Below, in pieces: positions 36,657 to 45,229 of a stretch of 64,000 nt of DNA; position 1 is the first letter of the stretch, and each line of letters begins with the position of its first letter. The DNA is taken from NCBI RefSeq assembly GCF_003732705.1, contig NZ_MOBR01000011.1:1-64000 (forward strand), given 5' to 3'. The notes under the pieces were generated by a model, which saw only the letters and a program-made list of their open reading frames with translations, searched no databases and was not told where the DNA came from. The position numbers were made by a program, and so were the translations under genes. The DNA comes from Pseudomonas frederiksbergensis. GTDB taxonomy: Bacteria; Pseudomonadota; Gammaproteobacteria; Pseudomonadales; Pseudomonadaceae.

Positions 36657-37738
36657 TGTTGAGCCTCCTGTTTGGCGGCGGGCAACTGATTGACTTCGCT
36701 GGTGCGACGCAGATAGGAACTGGCGTAACCGGCGGAACGCGCGGCGAGCAGCGGGTCGTCGGAACCTTCGATCCCGGCCGGCAATACCAGCGGGTCGTAG
36801 TTAATGTCGCGGCACTCACCGTTCAATTGCGGCTGGGTCGCTTCCAGCACCAAAGTCCCGGCATTCAGCACTTTTCGGCCATCGGGCCAAGCCTTGCTGG
36901 CGTCATTCACCGGGTCACCGGGGTTGGCCAGGATGATATTCAACTGCCAGCGCAGGGGCCCTGCGGAAATCCGCTGCACCAGGTCTTTCTCAAGGAAATC
37001 CCCTCCTTCAGGCGCTGTGGCTCCCGCCGCGTCCTTGACCACCGGCACCATGCTCCAACGCACGGCCTGCTTCTGACCGGATGCATTCACCAGGTAAAAC
37101 GCGTTGACGCTGTTGTAGGTTTCCGTCACGTAACTGGCCGACGGTTTAGCGGTTTTGATCCAGGCCAGGAACGGCCCGGCTTCTGGATGCGAACCAAAAA
37201 ATGCTGGAACGGCAGCAGGATTGGGTTTGCCCGTGGCCGGATCCGGCGATTGCGCCTGCTGCAACTGATAGAACGCCTCGGGCGTGCCCACCGGGAACAC
37301 CGGCATGCTGTTCATCCCGGTACGCCACTGCTGACCGTTGGCCTGGGTGAAGCGCAACGCCATGCTGCGGATCGGCACCGCACTGTCCGGTGCGTAAGGA
37401 TTGCCGGCCGGCAGTGCGAAACGTCCTACCACCGGGGTCTGCGCCTCATTGAATACCTGGGCGCTGGAATAACTGCGCGCCTCGCCACTGCTCTCGAAAT
37501 GCCCGATCACGCACACGCCTTTGGAGTGGTTACGCCGGAACCCCGGGTGCACGCCGTTGTTGGTTTCCAACACATTGATCAGTTTTTTCGGCGTCAGGCG
37601 TTGTGGGTCAAAGGTGCCATTGACGTAGGCAAAAGCCCCGGCCACTGCCGCGACGATGACCGCGATGCCGGCCAGGCGCGCTGTCAGGCTGGCGGTACTC
37701 AGCGGCGGCCGGTTGGGCGGTGTTGAGCTATCTACCAT
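36653..37738 (-). CDS. Catalase-family peroxidase (SrpA-like), membrane-anchored
   Basis: A 361-residue protein with an N-terminal membrane or signal helix (residues about 23-43, LAGIAVIVAAVAGAFAYV) followed by a compact catalase fold. Visible catalase-like segments are HPGFRRNHSKGVCVIGHFESSG (distal histidine region), PIRSMALRF and PFLAWIKTAKPSASYVTETYNSVNAF. It is shorter than true catalases, as in SrpA. It probably acts in the periplasm. The start at ATG 37738 has TGGAG upstream. Its promoter carries an ECF-type motif identical to that of the sigma gene. Confidence 0.92.
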   Translation of the reverse strand: MVDSSTPPNRPPLSTASLTARLAGIAVIVAAVAGAFAYVNGTFDPQRLTPKKLINVLETNNGVHPGFRRNHSKGVCVIGHFESSGEARSYSSAQVFNEAQTPVVGRFALPAGNPYAPDSAVPIRSMALRFTQANGQQWRTGMNSMPVFPVGTPEAFYQLQQAQSPDPATGKPNPAAVPAFFGSHPEAGPFLAWIKTAKPSASYVTETYNSVNAFYLVNASGQKQAVRWSMVPVVKDAAGATAPEGGDFLEKDLVQRISAGPLRWQLNIILANPGDPVNDASKAWPDGRKVLNAGTLVLEATQPQLNGECRDINYDPLVLPAGIEGSDDPLLAARSAGYASSYLRRTSEVNQLPAAKQEAQQ

Positions 37739-37782
37739 GAAAGACTCCAGGGCCATCGGCCACAAGTGAGAAGAACCAAGCA

Positions 37783-37807
37783 GACGCGCCCCAAACCGGT
37801 TTATTCC
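37783..37807 (-). promoter_or_regulatory. ECF-type promoter for the catalase/cytochrome operon
   Basis: On the minus strand, -35 GGAATAA (37807-37801) is followed after 14 bases by CGTC (37786-37783). The same elements with the same spacing occur on the plus strand before the sigma gene. Confidence 0.8.
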
Positions 37808-37835
37808 ATCGCTCCGTATTTATTTTTACGGACGT

Positions 37836-37860
37836 GGAATAACCTCGCATGCCGGGCGTC
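37836..37860 (+). promoter_or_regulatory. ECF-type autoregulatory promoter of the sigma/anti-sigma operon
   Basis: GGAATAA (37836-37842), 14 bases, CGTC (37857-37860). Mirror promoter of the catalase operon. Between the two -35 elements is a hairpin TCCGTA...TACGGA (37813-37832). Confidence 0.8.
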
Positions 37861-37894
37861 TTCCTAGTCCAGCGTAGTGACTACTCAGAAACTC

Positions 37895-38401
37895 ATGAAC
37901 GATATCGACGAACAACTGAGAGAAATCATTCCCAGATTGCGCAGGTTCGCAGTGTCGCTCACGCGCAACCCCAGCAGCGCCGACGATTTGGTCCAGGCCA
38001 GCCTCGAGCGGGCGCTGTCGAGTTGGAGCGACAAACGCCCCGACGGCGACCTGCGCGCCTGGCTGTTTTCGATCCTGTATCGGCAGTTTCTCGACGCTCA
38101 CCGGCGCTCCCGGCGGTATGCGCGGATGCTCGAATTCTTTACCGGGCGTGACGATGCGCAGCCGTCCGCCGAGCGCACGGTAATCGCGCAAACCACCCTG
38201 CAAGCCTTCGATCAGCTCAACACCGAACAGCGCGCCTTGCTGCTGTGGGTGTCGGTGGAAGGCCTGACCTATAAAGAGGTCGCCGAGATTCTCGGCGTCC
38301 CGACGGGCACCGTGATGTCTCGCCTGTCCCGCGCCCGCCAGGCCTTGCGCGAACTCAGCGACGGCGAAATCAGCCGCCCTTCCCTGCGGAGACTCAAATG
38401 A
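37895..38401 (+). CDS. ECF-type RNA polymerase sigma factor
   Basis: A 168-residue sigma-70 family factor with regions 2 and 4 only. Region 2 is PRLRRFAVSLTRNPSSADDLVQASLERALS...LRAWLFSILYRQFLDAHRR, and region 4 is LLLWVSVEGLTYKEVAEILGVPTGTVMSRLSRARQAL. ATG 37895 was preferred to a GTG at 37877, because the predicted transcript start (about 37868) leaves too short a leader for the latter. It overlaps the anti-sigma gene by four bases. It probably directs its own operon and the catalase/cytochrome operon. Confidence 0.93.
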   Translation: MNDIDEQLREIIPRLRRFAVSLTRNPSSADDLVQASLERALSSWSDKRPDGDLRAWLFSILYRQFLDAHRRSRRYARMLEFFTGRDDAQPSAERTVIAQTTLQAFDQLNTEQRALLLWVSVEGLTYKEVAEILGVPTGTVMSRLSRARQALRELSDGEISRPSLRRLK

Positions 38402-39150
38402 TCAGCATGCCCCCAAGCGAGCGTGACCTGCACGCCTACGTCGATCACCAGCTCAGCGATGCGGACCGACGTCTGGTGGAGACTTTTCTGGCCACTAACG
38501 CCGACATTTGCGCGCAGGTGCGCGCCTGGCAACAGGACGCCCAACAACTGCGCGCGGCCCTTGGCGGAGCCTTGCAGCAACCGGCCAACCCGGAACTCGA
38601 TCCGGCGCTGATTCGCCAGCGCCTGAAACGTCAGTCCCGGCGGCATCTGGCCAGCGCGGCGGTGTTGTTGATCGCGGTCAGCGTGGGCGGGATCAGTGGC
38701 TGGCAGGCGCGGGAGATGACCCTGCTCAGCACTCAGGCGCCGATGGCCGATGCCATGCAGGCGTACCGGTTGTTCGCTCAGCAAGGCATGTTGCCGGCGG
38801 ACTACAAGGTCAGCGACGACGGCGACATACAGGGTTGGCTGGACCGCTACTTCACCCAAGCCCATCGCCTGCCGGATCTGGCGGGGGCCGGTTTCAAACC
38901 GGTCAGCGGACGTTTGCTCAGCACCGAGCAAGGGCCGGCGGCGATGGTGGTTTATGAAGATCAGGGCGGGCACAAGATCAGCTTCTACGTGCGCCCGCCC
39001 GGCCCGAAAAACTACCTGCTGCCACGGGGCAGTCGCAGCGATGGTGAGTTGCAGGCCGAGTATTGGTCGGGCGCCGGGTACAACTATGCGATGGTCAGCC
39101 CGAGTGATACGGCAGCGGCGCGGATGCTCAAGCAAACCGCACAGTTTTAG
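38398..39150 (+). CDS. Anti-sigma factor (membrane-anchored)
   Basis: A 250-residue protein. It has an N-terminal cytoplasmic sigma-binding helical domain (about residues 1-75, SERDLHAYVDHQLSDADRRLVETFL). One membrane helix follows (about 81-100, HLASAAVLLIAVSVGGISGW), then a periplasmic domain. No zinc-binding HxxxCxxC motif is present. Its position four bases into the sigma gene marks it as the cognate anti-sigma. The periplasmic domain (GYNYAMVSPSD, VVYEDQGGHKISFYVRPPG) could sense the inducing stress. Confidence 0.9.
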   Translation: MISMPPSERDLHAYVDHQLSDADRRLVETFLATNADICAQVRAWQQDAQQLRAALGGALQQPANPELDPALIRQRLKRQSRRHLASAAVLLIAVSVGGISGWQAREMTLLSTQAPMADAMQAYRLFAQQGMLPADYKVSDDGDIQGWLDRYFTQAHRLPDLAGAGFKPVSGRLLSTEQGPAAMVVYEDQGGHKISFYVRPPGPKNYLLPRGSRSDGELQAEYWSGAGYNYAMVSPSDTAAARMLKQTAQF

Positions 39151-39156
39151 CCGAGC

Positions 39157-39269
39157 GATCGTTCCCACGCTCTGCGTGGGAATGCCTCAAGGGACGCTCC
39201 GCGTTCCAGCTCCGGCAAGGGACGCGGAGCGTCCCGGGCTGCATTCCCACGCGGAGCGTGGGAACGATC
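39157..39269. repeat. 112-bp palindromic repeat, copy 6
   Basis: Complete copy between the convergent anti-sigma and IclR genes, 6 bases after one stop and 1 base before the other. Confidence 0.88.
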
Positions 39270-39270
39270 A

Positions 39271-40107
39271 TCAGGCCTGACCGAAAACTTGGGAGGGCCT
39301 GCGCAATAACGGATCAAACGGATTAATCCGTGGCCCGATCAGCGCCGCCTCACGCTTTAGCATCTCCACCACCGTCGGCAACCTATCCGGCCCCAAGCGA
39401 TCGCTGACGGTGGCCACACTCAACGCCGCCACCGCCCGCCCGTCACGATCCAGAATCGGCACCGCCACCCCGGCCATGCCCTGCAACACCCCCGTGTTCC
39501 GTCCGGCATACCCCAACGCTCGCACGTTATCGACTTCCGAGCGCAGGAACACTTCGTCATACAAATGGAAGTCCTTGAGCCGCGGCAGGTTGTAGTGAAT
39601 CACCGTGTCCCGCTCTTCTTCCGGCAGAAACGCCAGGATCGCCAGACTCCCTTGCCCGACGCCCAGCGCCACCCGCCCGCCGATATCGCCAGTAAAGGTA
39701 CGAATCGGAAACGGCCCTTCGCTACGATCCAGGCAGATTGCATCAAAGCCACTGCGCGCCAGCAGAAACAACGAATCCCCCAACGACGCCGACAGCCGCA
39801 ACAGCGCCGGTCGCGCCAGTTCCCGCAGGTTGCCGGTGTTCCCCGCCCGCGCCGCCAGGGCGAAGAAATCCAGGCTCAGGCGATAGCGTTTACTGCGTGC
39901 ATCCTGCTCGACCATGCCTTCGTCCATCAGGCTGCGCAGCAAACGATGCGTCGTCGGTTGCGACAAACCAATGCGCTGGGCCAGTTGCGTCACACGCTCA
40001 CCGCCCTCGACCGTATCACCGAGGCTGCGCAGCACCGCAAACAGCCGGGAGACGGCGCCGACACCGACTTCATTTTTGTTTTCATTCCGCTCAGTGGAAT
40101 CAGACAT
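39271..40107 (-). CDS. IclR-family transcriptional regulator
   Basis: A 278-residue regulator with an N-terminal winged helix (VSRLFAVLRSLGDTVEGGERVTQLAQRIGLSQPTTHRLLRSLMDEG) and an IclR effector domain (about residues 100-265; FTGDIGGRVALGVGQGSLAILAFL, AVPILDRDGRAVAALSVATVSDRLGPD). It is divergent from the ABC importer and dehydrogenase operon, of which it is the likely regulator. Effector molecules of the family are usually small pathway acids. Confidence 0.93.
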   Translation of the reverse strand: MSDSTERNENKNEVGVGAVSRLFAVLRSLGDTVEGGERVTQLAQRIGLSQPTTHRLLRSLMDEGMVEQDARSKRYRLSLDFFALAARAGNTGNLRELARPALLRLSASLGDSLFLLARSGFDAICLDRSEGPFPIRTFTGDIGGRVALGVGQGSLAILAFLPEEERDTVIHYNLPRLKDFHLYDEVFLRSEVDNVRALGYAGRNTGVLQGMAGVAVPILDRDGRAVAALSVATVSDRLGPDRLPTVVEMLKREAALIGPRINPFDPLLRRPSQVFGQA

Positions 40108-40350
40108 GGGTTTTCTCGATGAAAAATTTACTCACTGAATGAAACTGAAAATAGTCATCGCTTCAGTGAAATAGGCCATTGAGCCCATCCTATTCTTCGT
40201 CCTACTCTGCGTCCATACAGGGGCGATTCGAACAACAGCGGCAGCCGACCCACGTCGAGCGCCAACGCACCCCGCATCATCCTTTCGTATCTGCCCATAC
40301 AAAAAAGCGCGACCCCGGCCGCGCATAACAATCTCAGGTGGAGCGCAGCT

Positions 40351-41370
40351 ATGGCATTCGTGCAACTTGAAAACCTCGGTAAACGCTACGGCGAAATCGA
40401 CGCAGTCGTCGCCACCAACCTCTCGGTGGAGAAAGGCGAGTTCGTGTCCCTGCTCGGCCCTTCCGGCTGCGGCAAAACCACCACGCTGCAAATGATCGCC
40501 GGCTTCGTCGAAGTCAGCAGCGGACGCATCGTGCTCGACGGTCGCGACATCACCCACGCCAAACCCGCCAGCCGTGGCCTGGGCGTGGTGTTCCAGAGTT
40601 ACGCGCTGTTCCCGCACATGAGCGTGCAGGACAACGTCGCCTTCGGCCTGCGCATGCGCAAAGTGCCCAACGCAGAATTGCAGCAACGCGTTGATCGCGT
40701 CCTGAAACTGGTGCGCCTCAACCAACACGCCGAGCGCTATCCACGGGAATTGTCCGGTGGCCAGCGTCAGCGTGTGGCGTTGGCTCGGGCGTTGGTGATT
40801 GAACCGCCGGTGCTGTTGCTCGACGAACCGCTGTCCAACCTCGACGCCAACTTGCGCGAAGAGATGCAATTCGAGATCCGCCGCATCCAGCGTGAAGTCG
40901 GCATTACCACGTTGATGGTCACCCACGACCAATCCGAAGCGCTGTCGATCAGCGACCGCGTGGTGGTGATGCAGGCCGGGCGCATCACCCAGATCGACGC
41001 GCCGTACACTCTTTATGAACACCCGCGCACCGAGTTTATTTCCGGGTTTGTCGGCAAGGCCAATCTGCTGCCCGGCGAGCGCGATGGCGCCGGTGTGGTT
41101 CAAGTCCGCAGCGGCGGCGACCTGACCCTGAGCCTGCGCCCGGAAAAAATCGATCTGAGGGAAGTCGGTCAGGGTCGCTTGCCTGGGAACATCGTCAGCC
41201 GCTTTTTCCTCGGCAGCCAATGGTTGTATGGCGTCTCGACGACCTTGGGCGAACTCAGCGTGGTGCGTCGTAACGACGGCTCGGCGCCGCTGGCCGAAGG
41301 CACGGCGGTGGGCCTGGACTGGGACGCGGCGTTGCTGCGGGTGCTGAGTGTCGATGAGGTGTCGGCATGA
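40351..41370 (+). CDS. ABC transporter ATP-binding protein (spermidine/putrescine-type)
   Basis: A 339-residue PotA-like ATPase. Walker A GPSGCGKTT, signature LSGGQRQRVALARAL, Walker B VLLLDEPLSNLD, switch His in THDQSEAL, and a C-terminal TOBE domain (LSLRPEKIDL). First gene of an operon with two permeases, an HcnABC-like dehydrogenase and a binding protein. GGTGGAG ribosome-binding site. The substrate is not deducible from this subunit. Confidence 0.94.
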   Translation: MAFVQLENLGKRYGEIDAVVATNLSVEKGEFVSLLGPSGCGKTTTLQMIAGFVEVSSGRIVLDGRDITHAKPASRGLGVVFQSYALFPHMSVQDNVAFGLRMRKVPNAELQQRVDRVLKLVRLNQHAERYPRELSGGQRQRVALARALVIEPPVLLLDEPLSNLDANLREEMQFEIRRIQREVGITTLMVTHDQSEALSISDRVVVMQAGRITQIDAPYTLYEHPRTEFISGFVGKANLLPGERDGAGVVQVRSGGDLTLSLRPEKIDLREVGQGRLPGNIVSRFFLGSQWLYGVSTTLGELSVVRRNDGSAPLAEGTAVGLDWDAALLRVLSVDEVSA

Positions 41371-42236
41371 GTGTGCTCGCCAACATCCGTCAGGGCCGCC
41401 AAGGCTATTTATTGTCGGCACCGGCGCTGGCGCTGTATGTGTGCCTGCTGGTGATTCCTTTGCTGCTGACACTGGTGCTGTCGTTCAACGTTTTCGACTA
41501 CAGCTCGGGGATCAACAGCGACGCCTACACCCTCGACCACTACAGCAGCCTGCTCGGCGATCCGTACTTCTACGAGATTTTCCTGCGCACGTTCTGGATC
41601 AGCGGCCTGACCACCCTGCTGTGCGTGGTGATTGGCGTGCCCGAGGCCTACATCCTCAGCCGCATGGGCGCGCCGTGGCGTTCGATTTTCCTGATTCTGA
41701 TCCTCACCCCGCTGCTGATTTCGGTGGTGGTGCGCGCCTTCGGCTGGAGCCTGTTGCTCGGCGCCGACGGCCTGGTCAACCAGACCCTGCAAGCCTTCGG
41801 TGGTTCGCCGATGAAGCTGCTGTACACGCCGTTTGCGGTGGTGATTGCGCTGGTCCACGTGATGCTGCCTTTCATGATCATTCCGGTCTGGACCTCGCTG
41901 CAGAAACTCGATCCGGCCGCCGAGCAAGCCGCGCTCTCGCTGGGTGCCAGCCACCTCACGGTGATGCGCAAAGTGATGCTGCCGCAAATCATGCCCGGCG
42001 TGTTGTCCGGCACCTTGATCGTGTTCGGCCTGGCTGCCAGCTCCTTCGCCATTCCGGGCTTGCTCGGCGGACGTCGACTGAAAATGGTCGCCACGCTGAT
42101 CTACGACCAGTACCTGTCAGAGCTGAACTGGCCGATGGGCGCGGCGATTGCCGTGGCTCTGCTGTTGCTCAACCTGCTGATCATGCTGTCGTGGAACCGG
42201 ATGATCGAAGGCCGCTACAAGAAGTCATTGGGATAA
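41367..42236 (+). CDS. ABC transporter permease (PotB-like)
   Basis: A 289-residue inner-membrane permease with six predicted helices and the EAA loop EQAALSLGASHLTVMRKVMLPQIMPG. It overlaps the ATPase gene by four bases. Partner of the following permease in the polyamine/opine-type importer. Confidence 0.94.
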   Translation: MSVLANIRQGRQGYLLSAPALALYVCLLVIPLLLTLVLSFNVFDYSSGINSDAYTLDHYSSLLGDPYFYEIFLRTFWISGLTTLLCVVIGVPEAYILSRMGAPWRSIFLILILTPLLISVVVRAFGWSLLLGADGLVNQTLQAFGGSPMKLLYTPFAVVIALVHVMLPFMIIPVWTSLQKLDPAAEQAALSLGASHLTVMRKVMLPQIMPGVLSGTLIVFGLAASSFAIPGLLGGRRLKMVATLIYDQYLSELNWPMGAAIAVALLLLNLLIMLSWNRMIEGRYKKSLG

Positions 42237-42242
42237 CTCGAC

Positions 42243-43037
42243 ATGTCCAAGAACGGTCCTTTCGCCCTGTTGTTTCATGCCCTGGTGGTGCTGTTCATGC
42301 TCGCACCGCTGGTGGTGGTGTGCCTGGTGGCTTTCACCCCGGAAAACACCCTGAGCCTGCCCACTACAAACTTCTCGCTGCGCTGGTTTCGCGCGGTGTT
42401 CGAGCGTGCCGACTTTGTCGATGCGTTCTACAACAGCCTGATTCTGGCGTTCTGCGCCGCGACCTTGGCGACGCTGATTGCGGTGCCGGCGGCGTTGGCC
42501 ATCACCCGTTATGAGTTTCCCGGGCGGGGCTTTTTCAATGGTTTGTTTTTGTCGCCGATCATCATTCCGCATCTGGTTTTAGGCGTCGCACTGCTGCGCC
42601 TGTTTGCGTTGATGGGCGTGAATGGCAGCTTCGGCTGGCTGATCTTCGCCCATGTGTTGGTGATCACGCCGTATGTGCTGCGGCTGGTGCTGGCGTCGGC
42701 GATTGGCCTGGATCGCAGTGCCGAACATGCGGCGCAATCCTTGGGTGCCGGGCGTTTCACGCTGTTCAAGCAAATCACCTTGCCGATGATTCTGCCGGGG
42801 GTGGCCGGGGGTTGGTTGCTGGCGTTTATCAACAGTTTCGATGAGGTCACGTTGTCGATTTTCGTCACTTCGCCGGCCACGCAGACGCTGCCGGTGCGGA
42901 TGTACGTGTACGCCACTGAGTCCATCGATCCAATGATGGCGGCGGTCTCGGCTCTGGTGATTGGCCTGACGGCGTTGACGATGATTCTGCTTGATCGGGT
43001 GTATGGCCTGGATCGGGTTCTGGTAGGTAAACAATGA
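42243..43037 (+). CDS. ABC transporter permease (PotC-like)
   Basis: A 264-residue permease with six helices and the EAA loop EHAAQSLGAGRFTLFKQITLPMILPG. It begins 6 bases after the preceding permease and ends 7 bases before the (2Fe-2S) protein gene, so all are in one transcript. Confidence 0.94.
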   Translation: MSKNGPFALLFHALVVLFMLAPLVVVCLVAFTPENTLSLPTTNFSLRWFRAVFERADFVDAFYNSLILAFCAATLATLIAVPAALAITRYEFPGRGFFNGLFLSPIIIPHLVLGVALLRLFALMGVNGSFGWLIFAHVLVITPYVLRLVLASAIGLDRSAEHAAQSLGAGRFTLFKQITLPMILPGVAGGWLLAFINSFDEVTLSIFVTSPATQTLPVRMYVYATESIDPMMAAVSALVIGLTALTMILLDRVYGLDRVLVGKQ

Positions 43038-43044
43038 GGGCGCC

Positions 43045-43335
43045 ATGGCTTTGCTGAAACGACTGGCCGAAGGCGACCGCCCGGCCCTGGACTTCGTCCT
43101 CGACGGCCAACCGGCCACCGCCCTGCTCGGCGACACCGTACTGACCGCCGTGCTGACCTGCAGCGAACACCTGCGCGGCAGCGACTTCAGCGCCGAACCC
43201 CGCGCCGGGTTCTGCCTGATGGGCGCGTGCCAGGATTGCTGGGTACGCCTGGGCGACGGCCGCCGAGTACGGGCCTGCTCGACCCTCCTCGAACCCGGCC
43301 AACACATCAGCCGCGAACCGGGGCGCTCGCTATGA
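43045..43335 (+). CDS. (2Fe-2S)-binding subunit of an HcnABC-like dehydrogenase
   Basis: A 96-residue ferredoxin-like subunit (HcnA/SoxA-like) with the cluster motif GFCLMGACQDC and a fourth cysteine in RVRACSTLL. It carries electrons for the FAD subunits encoded at 43874 and 45226. In related operons these three genes are adjacent; here a 538-base REP-filled gap follows. Confidence 0.9.
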   Translation: MALLKRLAEGDRPALDFVLDGQPATALLGDTVLTAVLTCSEHLRGSDFSAEPRAGFCLMGACQDCWVRLGDGRRVRACSTLLEPGQHISREPGRSL

Positions 43336-43367
43336 ACACCCAATCCAACTGCATAAACCGCATCCCC

Positions 43368-43863
43368 TGTGGGAGCGAGCTTGCTCGCGATAGCAATCTG
43401 TCAGCCACCACAGATGTTGTGTGTACTGCCGTCATCGCGAGCAAGCCCGCTCCCACAGGGGTTTTGCGCCGATCACAAATATTGCAGCCAACCCCGATCA
43501 ACTGTGGGAGCGAGCTTGCTCGCGAAAGCGTCGTGTCAGCCACCACATCTGTTGAATGTGCCGGCCCCTTCGCGAGCAAGCTCGCTCCCACAGGGGTTTT
43601 GCGTCGTTCACAGAAATTGCAGCCAACCGAGATCAACTGTGGGAGCGAGCTTGCTCGCGAAGGCGTCGTGTCAGCCACCGCATCTGTTGAATGTGCCGGC
43701 CTCTTCGCGAGCAAGCCCGCTCCCACAGGGGTTTTGCGTCGTTCACAAATATTGCAGCCAACCGAGATCAACTGTGGGAGCGAGCCTGCTCGCGAAGGCG
43801 TCGTGTCAGTCGCCATCCCTTCTGAATGTACCGTCCTCTTCGCGAGCAGGCTCGCTCCCACAG
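43368..43863 (+). repeat. Tandem array of 135-bp units, each an inverted REP pair
   Basis: Units start with TGTGGGAGCGAGC at 43368, 43503, 43638 and 43773, an exact 135-base period. Each holds a forward REP, about 40 bases, an inverse REP ending CTCCCACAGGGG, then a conserved spacer (GTTTTGCG, TTGCAGCCAACC, GATCAAC). The last unit lacks its spacer. The array separates two genes of one operon, and its last unit provides an AGGGGAT before the next ATG. Confidence 0.93.
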
Positions 43864-43873
43864 GGGATCTGGT

Positions 43874-45229
43874 ATGAATCCGGTGATTGTTGTCGGGGCT
43901 GGCCCTGCGGGGATTCGTGCGGCGCAGACGCTGGTGGCGCATGGTGTCCGTCCGATTTTGCTGGACGAAGCCGCGCGCGGTGGTGGGCAGATTTATCGGC
44001 GGCAACCGGCGAATTTCAAGCGCTCGGCGGTCAAGTTGTATGGCTTCGAAGCCCGCAAGGCCAGTGCGATTCATCAAGCTCTCGACGTACTGCGCGAGCA
44101 ACTCGACTATCGCCCCGACACCCTAGTGTGGAACGCCGAGGCCGGTGCCCTCGATACCTTGCATGACGGCCGAGCCACGCGACTGGAGTTCTCTCGGGTG
44201 ATCGTCGCCACCGGCGCCACTGACCGGGTTCTGCCGGTGCCGGGCTGGACGTTGCCGGGGGTCTACAGCCTCGGCGCGGCGCAGATTGCGTTGAAGTTCC
44301 AGGGCTGCGCCATCGGCGAACGGGTGGTGTTCGCCGGCAGCGGACCGTTGCTGTACCTCGTCGCCTATCAATACGCAAAGGCCGGCGCAAAGGTTGTGGC
44401 TGTGCTCGACAGCTCGCCCTTCAGCGCTCAGGCCCGCGCCCTGCCCGGCCTGCTCTCGCAACCGGCGACCCTGGCCAAAGGCATTTATTACCGCAGTTGG
44501 CTGACCGCCCACGGCATCCCGGTGCATCAGGGCGCCAGCCTGGTCCAGGTCAACGGCGAACAGCGCGTGCAATCCCTGAACTGGCGCAACGCCAAAGGCT
44601 CCCAACAAATCGACTGCGATTCGGTCGCCTTCGCCCATGGCCTGCGCAGCGAAACCCAACTTGCTGATCTGCTCGGTTGCGAATTCGCCTGGAACCCCCT
44701 CAACCGCGCCTGGCTACCCCAGCGTGACAGCGCCGGTCGCAGCAGTGTCGCCGAGGTTTACCTGGCCGGTGACGGCGCCGGGATCATGGGCGCCGACGCC
44801 GCGGAAATGGCCGGCGAGCGCGCCGCTTTGGCCCTGCTCGAAGACAGTGGCTACCTGATCCCACCGCAACGCAGCCTGCAACTGGAACACGCCCTCCAGC
44901 GCATCGGCGACTTCCGCCAGGGCCTGGAGCGCGCCTTCGCCTTCCCCGAAGATTGGGCCGCCAACAGCGCCGATAACCTGATCATCTGCCGCTGCGAAGA
45001 AGTCCGCGCCGGGGATATCCGTCAGGTCGTGCGCGAAGGTCACTGGGAAATCAACCGGGTCAAGGCCCATTGCCGGGTCGGCATGGGTCGTTGCCAGGGC
45101 CGGATGTGCGGTGCCGCCGCCGCAGAAATCATCGCCTGCGAAAGCCAACGTCCCGTGTCGGAGATCGGCCGATTGCGCGCCCAGTCGCCGATCAAACCGT
45201 TGCCGTTTGGCCTGGAGGTCGAGCCATGA
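43874..45229 (+). CDS. FAD-dependent oxidoreductase, HcnB-like alpha subunit
   Basis: A 451-residue flavoprotein. The N-terminal dinucleotide fold is VIVVGAGPAGIRAAQTL, the central NAD/FAD fold is VVFAGSGPLLYLVAYQYAKAG, and AEVYLAGDGAGIMGAD follows. The C-terminal BFD-like [2Fe-2S] cluster has CRCEE and GRCQGRMCG. It resembles HcnB and opine oxidase subunit A. The ATG at 43874 is preceded by AGGGGAT from the last REP unit. It overlaps the following gene by four bases. Confidence 0.9.
   Translation: MNPVIVVGAGPAGIRAAQTLVAHGVRPILLDEAARGGGQIYRRQPANFKRSAVKLYGFEARKASAIHQALDVLREQLDYRPDTLVWNAEAGALDTLHDGRATRLEFSRVIVATGATDRVLPVPGWTLPGVYSLGAAQIALKFQGCAIGERVVFAGSGPLLYLVAYQYAKAGAKVVAVLDSSPFSAQARALPGLLSQPATLAKGIYYRSWLTAHGIPVHQGASLVQVNGEQRVQSLNWRNAKGSQQIDCDSVAFAHGLRSETQLADLLGCEFAWNPLNRAWLPQRDSAGRSSVAEVYLAGDGAGIMGADAAEMAGERAALALLEDSGYLIPPQRSLQLEHALQRIGDFRQGLERAFAFPEDWAANSADNLIICRCEEVRAGDIRQVVREGHWEINRVKAHCRVGMGRCQGRMCGAAAAEIIACESQRPVSEIGRLRAQSPIKPLPFGLEVEP

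Noticed and set aside
43227..44166. Long open frames on both strands through the REP array, which could look like a repetitive protein gene
   Set aside because: They arise because the repeat period (135) is a multiple of three and the REP sequence lacks stops in several frames. They have no ribosome-binding site of their own and overlap real genes at both ends.
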